Source of the DNA: Planctomycetota bacterium
GTDB lineage: Bacteria; Planctomycetota; Planctomycetia; Gemmatales; Gemmataceae
Reading direction: 5' to 3'
Assembly (NCBI GenBank): GCA_021807595.1
Contig: JAKBCS010000013.1
Location: 1 to 56,358 of the forward strand
Length of the DNA: 56,358 bases
Shown piece by piece: positions 26,470 through 35,140 of this stretch. The notes under the pieces are model-generated. The model saw only the letters and a list, made by a program, of their open reading frames with translations. It was not told the origin of the DNA and did not search any database. The position numbers were made by a program, and so were the translations under genes. How positions within the stretch are numbered: the stretch's first letter is position 1; every line of letters starts with the position of its first letter.

Positions 26470-27417
26470 ATGTCCGACGTTTCCCGACCGCGTCTCAGTC
26501 CGCTCGCCGTCACCGCCTTTGTGCTGGGGATTTTGTCGCTGGTTCTGACCTTGGCGGCGGCGCTGCCGGCTCTGTTTCTGGGCGTTCAGGCCATTCGGTC
26601 CATCAATCGCGCCGACGGACGACTGCGCGGGCAGCGGTTGGCGATCGTCGGTTTGGTGTTGGCCGCGATGGTGACACTCGTGAGCATTTTCGGCATCGTG
26701 GCTCTCATCCTGTTGAAAGCTCAGGAAACTTCCCTCGACGCGGGTTGCAAGAATAATCTCCGTCAGCTCGGCCAGGCGATCCAAGCGTATGCCGACGATC
26801 GCAAGGCGAAATATCCTCCTGGAACCGTCCTTAATCCCGATCTGTCACCCAATCGCCGGTTGAGTTGGCTAGCGGCTCTCGTACCGTACCTCACCCCGTC
26901 CGGACTAACCGGCACAAAGGCGAAGAAACTCGAGTTGCCAATTGCCTTCGCGGAAGCGTGGGACGCCGAGGCCAACGTGGGACTCCGAAAGAAGGTCGCG
27001 CCGTTTCAATGTCCGGCGTTTGCGCTCGATCTGGCAGCGAATCGAGCCGATTTTACCTCGTACCTCGGCATCGGCGGCGTGGGGGAAGACGCCGCGTTCC
27101 TGCCGTTCGACGATGTCAACGCCGGGTTCTTCGGCTACGATCGCATCTTGGGTCCAGACGACATCACCGCCCGTCTCGGCGCGTTGATGACGGCCGTCGA
27201 GTCGCGGAAGGAGAATGGACCGTGGGCGGCCGGCGGCACGCCGACCGTTCGCGGTCTGGAGGGCGATTGCGAGCGCTACCTCGGTACCGATGCCGCTTTT
27301 GGCGGCCTGCATCGCAACGGAGCGAACGTCCTTTGGGCCGATGGCTCCGCACACTTGGTCGCGGACCAAGTCGATCCGAATGTGTTTCGTCTCGAAGCGC
27401 GGATTAATCGGCCCTAG
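26470..27417 (+). CDS. DUF4190/DUF1559-type planctomycete membrane protein
   Basis: The 315-residue protein starts with two membrane helices (about 12-36 and 58-82) of DUF4190 type. A pseudopilin-like C-terminal part of DUF1559 character follows: CKNNLRQLGQAIQAYADDR, YPPGTV, LSWLAALVPYL, TSYLGIGGVG and the signature HRNGANVLWADGSAHLV near the end. DUF1559 proteins are expanded in planctomycetes and resemble type II secretion pseudopilins. Here the usual prepilin leader is replaced by the double membrane segment. It probably resides in the inner membrane with the domain outside. It is monocistronic by spacing (247 bp upstream, hairpin downstream). Confidence 0.85.
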   Translation: MSDVSRPRLSPLAVTAFVLGILSLVLTLAAALPALFLGVQAIRSINRADGRLRGQRLAIVGLVLAAMVTLVSIFGIVALILLKAQETSLDAGCKNNLRQLGQAIQAYADDRKAKYPPGTVLNPDLSPNRRLSWLAALVPYLTPSGLTGTKAKKLELPIAFAEAWDAEANVGLRKKVAPFQCPAFALDLAANRADFTSYLGIGGVGEDAAFLPFDDVNAGFFGYDRILGPDDITARLGALMTAVESRKENGPWAAGGTPTVRGLEGDCERYLGTDAAFGGLHRNGANVLWADGSAHLVADQVDPNVFRLEARINRP

Positions 27418-27440
27418 AAGTCGCGCCGGCGGTCGCGAGG

Positions 27441-27467
27441 TAAGCGAGGGCTACTCTTCCTCGCTTA
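27441..27467. terminator. 9-bp perfect stem-loop after the DUF1559 gene
   Basis: TAAGCGAGG and CCTCGCTTA are separated by 9 bases, 23 bp downstream of the stop. It is a possible terminator or 3' processing stem. The following 160 bp up to the ParA-like gene show no other feature. Confidence 0.45.
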
Positions 27468-27626
27468 GCCTGCGGAATTCCGTCGATGCACCCCCTCTCC
27501 GATTCTTGCCCGGCAAGAAATCTCCAGATAATGGTTCGCGGCGCGGTCGCGGCCGTCGTTTATGTAGTAAGGAATCATTGGGCGGGTCTGCGACCGGCGA
27601 GGCGCGTGCGCGCCCGATAGTCTGCT

Positions 27627-29009
27627 ATGGGAGAATCGACGGTGCGAAAACTACTGGTGGCCAGCCAAAAGAGCGGCGTGGGCAAATCGACGACGTCGAT
27701 GAATTTGGCCGCGGCCGTGGCCTCGACCGGAACGCGCGTCTTGCTCTTCGATGCCGACCCGCTCAGCACCATCGGCGAGGCGCTTCATCTCTCCGAACAT
27801 CCACGCCGTCAGCTGCTCCGTTCCATGGGCGTCGATCTTCCCGGCGCGCTGGTACTCGACTTTCTCCCCGGCTTGGACGTACTCTGTCCCTACGCGGGGG
27901 AACATTGTTCCGACGCGGACTTTGAGCGGCTGCTGCGAGCGCTGGCAACTCCAGCGGCGCAACAGTTTCACGGCTGCCTGATCGTCGATGTGCCGCCGTT
28001 CATGGGCGGCAACGCCGCGCAGTTGCTCGCTCTCTGCGATGAATTTCTATTGGTCATGCGCGCCGAGGCCATGGCGTATCGCACGCTACCGGCGCTTCTG
28101 GAATTGGTGCAGCGCTCTAGCCGCGATGGTCTGGCTCCGCCCATGCGCGGCATCTTGCTGACGCTGCCGGACGGCGAACAACCCGGCGGTCGATGGGAAC
28201 GCGAACTGCGCGGGCGCTTCGGCGCGCGCGCCCTCGCGGAGGCGATCCCCTACGACGAACGCATCGGCGAGGCGCTCAAAACCGGACAGATCGGCAGTCA
28301 TCTGTTCGCCGAGTCCCCGGCGGGGCAACAGTACAATCGTTTGGTCGGCACGTTGAATTTGACCTCCGAAACGAGTTCGACGTTTATCGTGGAGCAGTTT
28401 CTAGGCGGATTGCGTGAGGCGGCGGAGACGGTCGGCCCCGTTGCCGTCGCTCCTTCCCTTCCCAGCGTCGAACTGACTCAGGAATCGGAGAAGACTTCCG
28501 TGGAGGCGTCTCTCTTCGTTCCTCCGCCGGAACCCGTTCCCGTCGCCCCGGCCTCGTCGCATCGCGTCCGTCGTTTGAGTCGATCGGGCGAGATTCCTCG
28601 CCCCAAACGCATCGAACGAAATCTCCCTCCAGCCGCGCCGCCAGCTCCCGTTCCACCGACGGAGCCGGTACAACCTCCCGCCAACGCGCTCGCACAGCTT
28701 TGGCCTTTGTGGATCTTACTCGGCGCGGTTCTGGGCGGAGGGATTCGCTTCCTCCCGTCGACCGCTTCCATGTTACCGATTCTAGTGGGAGTGGGTGTAA
28801 CGCTTCTCGTCGTCGTCGGACTCTTCGCCCTGGCGTCTCAAGATCGTCGTGTGCCGGGGACTGAAGAAATCGAGCGGAAAAAGCCTCGCTCCCGTGAAAT
28901 CAAGAAGGTGAAGTCCAAAGGCTCGTCGCGCGCCGATGCGGCGTCGGCACGTCTGGCCGCCCTGGCCGACTCGACCAAATTGGGACGGCGCGACTCCGGA
29001 ATCAATTGA
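27627..29009 (+). CDS. ParA/MinD-like P-loop ATPase with C-terminal membrane anchor
   Basis: The 460-residue protein has a deviant Walker A motif near residue 12-20 (SQKSGVGKSTTSMNLA), a switch aspartate in LLFDADPLSTIGEAL, and a Walker B-like IVDVPPFMGG near 120, all typical of ParA/MinD/CpsD ATPases (residues about 5-250). The Pro-rich segment (about 270-350) and two C-terminal membrane helices (about 352-375 and 385-405, LVVVGLFALAS) followed by a basic tail are not standard for chromosome-partition ParA. It might position or assemble an envelope structure. No ParB, parS or polysaccharide genes are near. The last 8 bases overlap the convergent PIG-L gene. Confidence 0.83.
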   Translation: MGESTVRKLLVASQKSGVGKSTTSMNLAAAVASTGTRVLLFDADPLSTIGEALHLSEHPRRQLLRSMGVDLPGALVLDFLPGLDVLCPYAGEHCSDADFERLLRALATPAAQQFHGCLIVDVPPFMGGNAAQLLALCDEFLLVMRAEAMAYRTLPALLELVQRSSRDGLAPPMRGILLTLPDGEQPGGRWERELRGRFGARALAEAIPYDERIGEALKTGQIGSHLFAESPAGQQYNRLVGTLNLTSETSSTFIVEQFLGGLREAAETVGPVAVAPSLPSVELTQESEKTSVEASLFVPPPEPVPVAPASSHRVRRLSRSGEIPRPKRIERNLPPAAPPAPVPPTEPVQPPANALAQLWPLWILLGAVLGGGIRFLPSTASMLPILVGVGVTLLVVVGLFALASQDRRVPGTEEIERKKPRSREIKKVKSKGSSRADAASARLAALADSTKLGRRDSGIN

Positions 29010-29760
29010 CCGCCGACCCCAACAACGACGCGAGCAGATCGTCTTGCGGATAGCCGTGGCCCAGATGTTGGCGAAAGCCCTCGGCGAAGGCAACACCCGC
29101 CTCCCGACCGCGATGGGCGCACCAAGAACGCATCGTCTCGACATACTGATCCATGCCGTGATGCTTTCGCAGCCAGTCGCGCTGGCTGGCATGGGTCGAA
29201 AGCATTTCGGTCTTTCGCTCCATCGCGGTGCCAACGTCGATCCGCAACCCCGGTTCGACGGAGCGGCCCAGAGCGTCCTTGCCTTCGATGGGATCGCAAT
29301 AATAGAGATGGGGAATGTGCGGAAGGACCGGCGCATCGTTCGGGTCGGCATGAAAATTCGGAGCGGGCGCGGCAAACACGGCGGCGCGAACGAGAAGGCT
29401 CGTCATCTCGTGATCGACGTGATAGTCTGCCGGGTTGTGCGTCAACACCAAGCGAGGCTGCACCTGTCGCAAAAGTTGTACGAGGCGTTCGAGAGGACGT
29501 TCGTGATAGAAAATGCGCAGATCGCGTTCTTCGAGACAGTGATACGTCGCTCCCATCCGCGCGGCGGCAGACGCGGCTTCACCGCGACGAATGCGCGCGA
29601 TCTCTTCCGGTCCATGCTCGACCGATCCGCAATCGCCCGGCGTCATGGTGGCGATGTGTACCTGCCACCCGCGCTCGCTCGCCAGACGAATCAGGGTGCC
29701 GGCGCACAAAAACTCGGCATCGTCGGGATGGGCCAACACACTGAGGACAACAGCGGCCAT
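29002..29760 (-). CDS. PIG-L/LmbE family deacetylase
   Basis: These zinc enzymes remove acetyl groups from N-acetylglucosamine-type substrates or small thiol conjugates. The 252-residue protein has the metal-binding AHPDDAEFLCAG near residue 10 and the second metal site HVDHE near 113, with ERDLRIFY and VLTHNPADYHVDH around it. There is no signal peptide, so it is probably cytoplasmic. It lies only 10 bp after the 694-residue unknown gene, making it the last member of the ABC operon. A BshB/MshB-like function is possible; the actual substrate cannot be told. Confidence 0.93.
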   Translation of the reverse strand: MAAVVLSVLAHPDDAEFLCAGTLIRLASERGWQVHIATMTPGDCGSVEHGPEEIARIRRGEAASAAARMGATYHCLEERDLRIFYHERPLERLVQLLRQVQPRLVLTHNPADYHVDHEMTSLLVRAAVFAAPAPNFHADPNDAPVLPHIPHLYYCDPIEGKDALGRSVEPGLRIDVGTAMERKTEMLSTHASQRDWLRKHHGMDQYVETMRSWCAHRGREAGVAFAEGFRQHLGHGYPQDDLLASLLGSAVN

Positions 29761-29770
29761 GAAGAGTTTC

Positions 29771-31855
29771 TCAGGGTTGAACCGGAGGCGCTCCGGGTAG
29801 TTTGGGCTGTTCGCCGGACGGTTTCCCCGTATACACCGCTGGGAACAAGCGCTGCAATAATTGGGTGCGCGCTATGTCGGAAACCAAGGGCACACCCTCT
29901 TCGTCGTTCACGTCGAAGATACCGCCCAAGAGCGGATTGTCCCAATCTTTTTCGAGTAATGGCGGCATCCATAGCGACAGGCCGACCGGGCAGGCACCGG
30001 CTCCCAGAGGCGTCTCCAAGGGCGGCAACAGCAGTCCAGCCGCCTTCGTCTTAAAGGCCGAACCGCCCAACCGCGAGAACAGATTGATGTAGCGCAGCTG
30101 AAGTTCGAAGGTATGTTCTTGCACCAACGAATCGCGGCGAAAAACCTTATTCCTTAACAGAACCTTGTCGCGCCAGGCTTGGAGTCCGGTCGGCTCTTGG
30201 AACTTCTGGAGCGAGCCTAGTTCGTCGTTGCGCAAACGCAGGGCATCGAACGCCTCGAAGATCGTCTTACGACATTTCAACGTATCGGGTTCCGATTCGA
30301 TCAGCGCATGATTGTAGTGGAAGTCGAAGTTACACAACTGCGCGTTTTGTTTCAGCTCGCGCAGGAATAGGAAGGCGAAAATCTGCTCGCGCGTCTCGGC
30401 GTCGAGATTCTCTTCGCGGAGCGCGGGGGGCAGGGAGGTGGCATTGAGATTGTACTTGGCCGACAGCGCGTTCGACCGATCGGTTTTGATCTTCATTTCT
30501 TGAGGCGAAAGGAGGAAATGATTGGCATCGCCAAAGCTCTTCCACGCCTCCAAGGTTCGTTGCCACGATTTCAAACCCCAATCTCGCCCCGCGCCGACGA
30601 CGGCCGGCTTGTTGTCGGCGAAGCCACCGTTGTCGCGGAACCAATCGGGTATCTCCCAACCGGAAGCGTCGAACCATCCCTCGTCCTGAAGACGTTCCGA
30701 AGAAAACCGCAGGGCTTGCGCGGGGAAGGTGCGGAAGATCACCGTCATCATGTGACCGTTCATTCGCTGATGGACGTGGTCCTCGATCGGCTTACTCGCT
30801 CCGGGCAGCTTGTCCGGTTCGGGCAGCGGTTCTTGGGCATAGCCGAACCAAGCATGGGAGACGTGGTAGACATCGTGTTCGTCGTATAGTTTCTTGTCGT
30901 CCGTCAGTGCGCTTTCGTCGCGCGGCTGCTGTTTGGCATGGGCCTCATGTTTGGGCGGCAAAACGGGGAAGCGATCCGTTACAGCGTCCTTGTACGCATC
31001 TTCCTTCGGCTTCCACATGCCAGCCGCCGACGCCACGGTATCGACGTACAACGACGGAACGCGGAAATTGTCTTCGAGATATTGAATCAAATCGTCGGGA
31101 CGTTCGCAGCGAAATTGACGCAATTGATCCGAGGCTCTCTCACGCCTCATGCCTTCGCGCAGTCGCCGAACCAATTGCGGATGATTCTTGCAGAAATCTT
31201 CCAATTCGTTCCAATTGATCTCTTGCCGGCCGTCCTTCATCGTCCAAAAGCGCCCCGGATCGCGTTCGTTGGGGCGAATGATGCTCAATTGAAACAGCGA
31301 GCGAAGGATATTGGTATCGTCGCTCTGACCGATTTTGTGTTGGGTGAAAAATCCGATCGACCAACGCATGTCGGGATTATCCCGGTTGCGCCGTTCGCCG
31401 TCGGCCAACAATTGGATGCCGCGCGCGATGTAGAAATACTTATCGCTGGCGCGATCGGATTCGACCGACACGTTGTACGACATATTCCAGCTTTGAAAGA
31501 TCCACGGCGTTATGAAGTGCGGTTGCAGTTTGACCAACGAGAGGACATACATATCCAGCTCGTTCCACTGATTCCGCTTTTGTGCGTCCAAGGCGTTCAT
31601 CCACAGCACACAGGTAGCCGCCCCGCGCGAACCGATGGTCGTCAGACGGGCAATCGCGCCGATCAAATCGACATCGCCTCGGCTCTGTTCGCGGATGGAC
31701 AGCGCGCTGGCTTGGGCGTCCACTCCTTTTACTTCGTAGCCGAAGACGCTGAATTCTCGAGTGCGCCACAGATACGCCACCGTGAACAATACGAGAATCA
31801 AGCCGGCGTAAGTCAGCTTGCGATGCAATGCCTGTCGTTGGAACGGACTGGCCAT
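29771..31855 (-). CDS. Unknown membrane-anchored protein, 694 aa, in an ABC transporter operon
   Basis: The family was not recognised. It has one N-terminal membrane helix at about 15-31 (LTYAGLILVLFTVAYLW), then a long domain outside the cytoplasm rich in Trp, Arg and Asp. Blocks seen: LIGAIARLTTIGSRGAATCV near 62, ITPWIFQSWNMSYNVSVESD near 115, FYIARGIQLLADGERRNRDN near 138 and LPGASKPIEDHVHQRMNGHM near 330. The tail is Pro-rich. It lies 24 bp downstream of the ABC permease and 10 bp upstream of the PIG-L deacetylase, so it is probably an accessory subunit of that exporter. No enzyme motif is evident. Confidence 0.75.
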   Translation of the reverse strand: MASPFQRQALHRKLTYAGLILVLFTVAYLWRTREFSVFGYEVKGVDAQASALSIREQSRGDVDLIGAIARLTTIGSRGAATCVLWMNALDAQKRNQWNELDMYVLSLVKLQPHFITPWIFQSWNMSYNVSVESDRASDKYFYIARGIQLLADGERRNRDNPDMRWSIGFFTQHKIGQSDDTNILRSLFQLSIIRPNERDPGRFWTMKDGRQEINWNELEDFCKNHPQLVRRLREGMRRERASDQLRQFRCERPDDLIQYLEDNFRVPSLYVDTVASAAGMWKPKEDAYKDAVTDRFPVLPPKHEAHAKQQPRDESALTDDKKLYDEHDVYHVSHAWFGYAQEPLPEPDKLPGASKPIEDHVHQRMNGHMMTVIFRTFPAQALRFSSERLQDEGWFDASGWEIPDWFRDNGGFADNKPAVVGAGRDWGLKSWQRTLEAWKSFGDANHFLLSPQEMKIKTDRSNALSAKYNLNATSLPPALREENLDAETREQIFAFLFLRELKQNAQLCNFDFHYNHALIESEPDTLKCRKTIFEAFDALRLRNDELGSLQKFQEPTGLQAWRDKVLLRNKVFRRDSLVQEHTFELQLRYINLFSRLGGSAFKTKAAGLLLPPLETPLGAGACPVGLSLWMPPLLEKDWDNPLLGGIFDVNDEEGVPLVSDIARTQLLQRLFPAVYTGKPSGEQPKLPGAPPVQP

Positions 31856-31879
31856 GATTCACTCCTATCGGCTATCGGC

Positions 31880-33946
31880 TTACGTCGGCGCGGCGATCTC
31901 GCGTCCTTTTAGTAGGAAATAGCCTAAGACGATCCAAGGCAACAAATAGAGTATGAGCGCGCCGAGATCGAATGCCAGATGCGCGAGGGGTATGTTGAAC
32001 CCCTCGCCCACATAGTTAGTCAGATCGTAGCGATCCACGTCGGGTATCAGATCGAGTAAGCGGCGGATGAGCCAGCGGAAGCCGATGTCGCCCCCCTCGG
32101 CCAGAGTCTTACTGGTTCCGTCTTCCAAGGGGATGAGTGCGATTTGGCGATTGGCCAAGCGCACGAACGCTTCCATCGGCCCGCCGCCGGCAGCAGTCCC
32201 TTGACCGATCGATTGGATGTAGCCGATCGCTCCGCCGCCGGTAAAGAGCAGCGCGGCAACAATCATGCTGATGACGCCGCTCAGATAGGTGCTAAGCGCC
32301 GTGGCCAAGCCGATGACCAAACACAGGCGCAGCCACAGACCGAAGGCACCCTTGTAAAAGTTGAGCGTGAAAGCCGCCGCGTCTCTGCCGCTCGTAGGAT
32401 CGTCCAAACGCCAATAGAGATCGTATTTGGCCATGCCAACGTACTGCGTCACGCTCTGCTTGGTCACCGAGACGCGGGTTTCGATGGCCGGCCTCGCGCC
32501 GCTGCCGGCGGCGTTCGGGATCGGCTTGCGCTGGGCGTTGCGGAACAGCCCGCCGGGGACATCGATAAACAGCGTGTGATAGTCCGTGATGTCTTTGGCG
32601 GGTACGACATAGTAGCCGTACTCCTCGGCCAACTCGTCGTCGATGGCCGCGTCGGAGAGGCGATAGCTCGGCGGGGCGTTCAGCTCCAGTCTATTCTTCG
32701 TGAGCCGCGCCCGCTTTGCCTCGACGAGGGCGTTAACCTCGGCTTCGCTCGGACGATCGACTTTGTTCTCCAACCGCGTTCGATAGCCGTTCAGCCACTC
32801 GTCGATGTCTTTTTGGTCGAAGAGGTTGCTTTTGGTCATCCATCGGCTGCGGTCGGTGTTGTAGCCGTCTTTGTCGCTGGGGATGAAATGGGCGGTGTGA
32901 AACTCGAAGGTGCAGGAGACGCCGCGATTCTCGAACCCCTTGGTCTGGCGAAAAATGTCGAACGCGAACTCGCAGCGGACGGCATCGCGCTCGGCCAAGG
33001 CGTTCGGCACGTTGCGAAAACTCCAGACGGCGAATTGCGGTTCTTGATTGGGATTGGCCGCCGTGATGTAGCTACGGTAGTCCCACTCGCGGCCGATGTT
33101 GGTTCCTTTCTGCGCGTCGCCGGTGTTCTCGAAGCGTAGTTCTCCATATTGCGGGTCGCGGGCTTTGAGGCTCTCCTCTGCCGCCTCCTTATCGACGCCG
33201 CGCACCACATAGACGAGGCTCAGCGAAGTCATCAACAACAGCACGAGCGTCATCAGCGCCGTGAAACCCAGAAACCGTCCCAGCACGATCTCGAAGCGCT
33301 CGACGGGTTTGGTGGTGATGGTGTGCATCGTCTGTTGGCGGATGTCGGTGGGTATGCTGAAGGCGGCGAGAACGACGGCCGCGATCAGGAGCAGTTTCGT
33401 CATCACCCAGTAGATGATGCCAACGTAGTTGCGTACTTGATATTCCGGCTTATAGGGGATAAACCAGCTGCCAAACAAGAAGACGAGAAGGAGGGCGGAG
33501 AAAGCGTAGAGAACCTTCTTGCGGATGGCCTCCTTAAAGCTGAGCTGGGCCAACGCGCCGATGCGGCGCAGACGCAGCGGAGGCAAACCGCGGAGGAAGG
33601 GTAGGCCCACGGCTATCAACCCTCCCGCGCCGGCGAGCGTCAATATCCACGACTTATATTTCTCGACCGAGACGGGATTCTTCAAAATCACATGGGAAGC
33701 GAAAATCAGACCGAAATAGCCGAGGTATCCGGCAAACGACACGAGCAGGCCGACCGCGAAGAACGTGCGCTGCCAGGCAGGTATGCGCGTTCGATCCTCT
33801 TCGCGCAGGCGCGCGTAGTAGACGGCCAACCATATCACAGCGCCAAACGTCGCCCAACCGCCGGCCGTCTGCACCCATAGAAGCAACTCGGCTGGCACAT
33901 CTTGGAGCCGCATCGGATCGCGATCGAACGTCATCACCGCGAACAT
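31880..33946 (-). CDS. ABC-2/NosY-type transporter permease with large periplasmic insert
   Basis: The 688-residue protein has about eight membrane helices in two groups. Three N-terminal helices lie within 1-150. After the cytoplasmic LSFKEAIRKK, three more follow (VLYAFSALLLVFLFGSWF, LLLIAAVVLAAFSIPTDI, FTALMTLVLLLMTSLSLVYV). The segment SIPTDIRQQTMHTITTKPVE followed by FEIVLGRFLG is the ABC-2/NosY signature. About 250 residues of extracytoplasmic domain come next, then C-terminal helices. The frame is open to 34030, but that region is an inverted repeat, so the start at 33946 (MFAVMTFDRDP) is preferred. The ATPase gene is directly upstream. Substrate unknown. Confidence 0.85.
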   Translation of the reverse strand: MFAVMTFDRDPMRLQDVPAELLLWVQTAGGWATFGAVIWLAVYYARLREEDRTRIPAWQRTFFAVGLLVSFAGYLGYFGLIFASHVILKNPVSVEKYKSWILTLAGAGGLIAVGLPFLRGLPPLRLRRIGALAQLSFKEAIRKKVLYAFSALLLVFLFGSWFIPYKPEYQVRNYVGIIYWVMTKLLLIAAVVLAAFSIPTDIRQQTMHTITTKPVERFEIVLGRFLGFTALMTLVLLLMTSLSLVYVVRGVDKEAAEESLKARDPQYGELRFENTGDAQKGTNIGREWDYRSYITAANPNQEPQFAVWSFRNVPNALAERDAVRCEFAFDIFRQTKGFENRGVSCTFEFHTAHFIPSDKDGYNTDRSRWMTKSNLFDQKDIDEWLNGYRTRLENKVDRPSEAEVNALVEAKRARLTKNRLELNAPPSYRLSDAAIDDELAEEYGYYVVPAKDITDYHTLFIDVPGGLFRNAQRKPIPNAAGSGARPAIETRVSVTKQSVTQYVGMAKYDLYWRLDDPTSGRDAAAFTLNFYKGAFGLWLRLCLVIGLATALSTYLSGVISMIVAALLFTGGGAIGYIQSIGQGTAAGGGPMEAFVRLANRQIALIPLEDGTSKTLAEGGDIGFRWLIRRLLDLIPDVDRYDLTNYVGEGFNIPLAHLAFDLGALILYLLPWIVLGYFLLKGREIAAPT

Positions 33947-33963
33947 GAAATATCCCACAAAAC

Positions 33964-34027
33964 CTTGCCGGCCCGCAGCGCGAGCAAGGGGAGACCGATA
34001 CCCTTGCTCGCGCTGCGGGCTGGCAAG
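33964..34027. repeat. Long inverted repeat (27-bp arms, one mismatch) between ABC ATPase and permease
   Basis: Arms 33964-33990 and 34001-34027 are complementary except for one pair; the inner 20 bp (GCCCGCAGCGCG... through AGCAAGGG) match perfectly around a 10-base loop. It lies 18 bp upstream of the permease start and 23 bp after the ATPase stop, so it can lower expression of the downstream genes or stabilise the ATPase message. The arm sequence resembles dispersed planctomycete hairpins. Confidence 0.85.
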
Positions 34028-34049
34028 CAAAGGAGTGATACGTCAATCG

Positions 34050-34994
34050 TTAGCGTTTCTCCGCGATCTTCGAGGTTGAACCGCCCTCGCCTCGCTGCTT
34101 CGGTTCCGCACCCGGAAGGAAGCGACGGCCCGGATGCGCCTTGCTCTCTTCGACGATGCGTAGGAAGTAATCTTCGAGCGTTGTCGTTGGATGGCCGATG
34201 GAATCGAGTTTGCCGCCGTGCTTGCGCAACACTTCTTCCAACTCGCGGCGCAACTCGTCGGTCAATTGGAGATCGCTGGCCCGCAACTCGACGCGGCGAT
34301 GATCTTGCAGCAACGTCTGCACTTCGCCATAAGCCTGCAATTCGCCGTCGTTGAGGATGGCGATGCGGTCGCAGACGTCTTGCACGTCTTCGAGCCGATG
34401 GCTGCACATGATGACCGTCTTGCCCAGGGCGCGAAGATCGCGGATGAGATCTTTCATCCAACGGGCACCGAGCGGATCGAGGCCGGAGGTAGGCTCGTCG
34501 AGAATGACGAGATCGGGATCGTTGATGAGGGCTTGCGCCAAGCCGATGCGCTGCCTCATGCCTTTGGAATACTCGCGCAGCGTGCGTTTGCGGTCGGCCT
34601 TGAGTCCGACTTTCTCGATGAGTTCTTGTGCCCGCGTCCGGCGCTTAGCCGAAGGGAGGTCGAACAGACGGCCGTAAAAATCGAGCGTTTCCTCGGCGTT
34701 CAGGAAGCGATACAGATACGATTCTTCGGGCAGATAGCCGATGCGCTCGTTCTTGACCACGTCGGCGGCGGGTTGACCGAATACAAACGCTTCGCCGTCG
34801 GTCGGATAGAGTAAACCGAGCAACAACTTGATGGTCGTCGTTTTGCCGGAGCCGTTGGGGCCGAGCAGTCCGAAGATCTCGCCTTGGCGCACCTCCATAT
34901 TGAGAGCGCGAAGCGCGGTCTTCTTCTGGCGTCCCCAAAAGTCGCGGTACACCTTGGTCAGTTTGCGCGTTTCAACGATCGCGTTTTGCGGCAT
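34050..34994 (-). CDS. ABC transporter ATP-binding protein
   Basis: A complete ABC ATPase of 314 residues. Walker A is [10 protein letters not shown] near 45. The Q-loop is YLPEES, the signature is [15 protein letters not shown], Walker B is [15 protein letters not shown], and the switch histidine lies in [18 protein letters not shown]. The substitution of the signature serine region by YSKGM is common in ABC-2 exporters of the NatA/NosF type. A C-terminal extension of about 90 residues ([20 protein letters not shown]) ends in a Gly/Ser/Lys-rich tail. It heads the operon with permease, unknown protein and deacetylase. Confidence 0.95.
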   Translation of the reverse strand: MPQNAIVETRKLTKVYRDFWGRQKKTALRALNMEVRQGEIFGLLGPNGSGKTTTIKLLLGLLYPTDGEAFVFGQPAADVVKNERIGYLPEESYLYRFLNAEETLDFYGRLFDLPSAKRRTRAQELIEKVGLKADRKRTLREYSKGMRQRIGLAQALINDPDLVILDEPTSGLDPLGARWMKDLIRDLRALGKTVIMCSHRLEDVQDVCDRIAILNDGELQAYGEVQTLLQDHRRVELRASDLQLTDELRRELEEVLRKHGGKLDSIGHPTTTLEDYFLRIVEESKAHPGRRFLPGAEPKQRGEGGSTSKIAEKR

Positions 34995-35140
34995 GCGCCA
35001 CCTCTGTCGGAGTTCCCGTCGAGTCGAGATTACTCGCTTCTACGCTGCGAACGAGAAAATCGTTCGCGGAGTTTCCAAAACTTCTCCGCCAATCTAGGGA
35101 GCGGGAGGGGCGAATGCAAGCGAGGTGCGTTTGTCTCTCG

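Noticed and set aside
33947-34030. Upstream start for the ABC permease
   Set aside because: The extra 28 residues would be translated from one half of the long inverted repeat, and the start at 33946 is a better choice.
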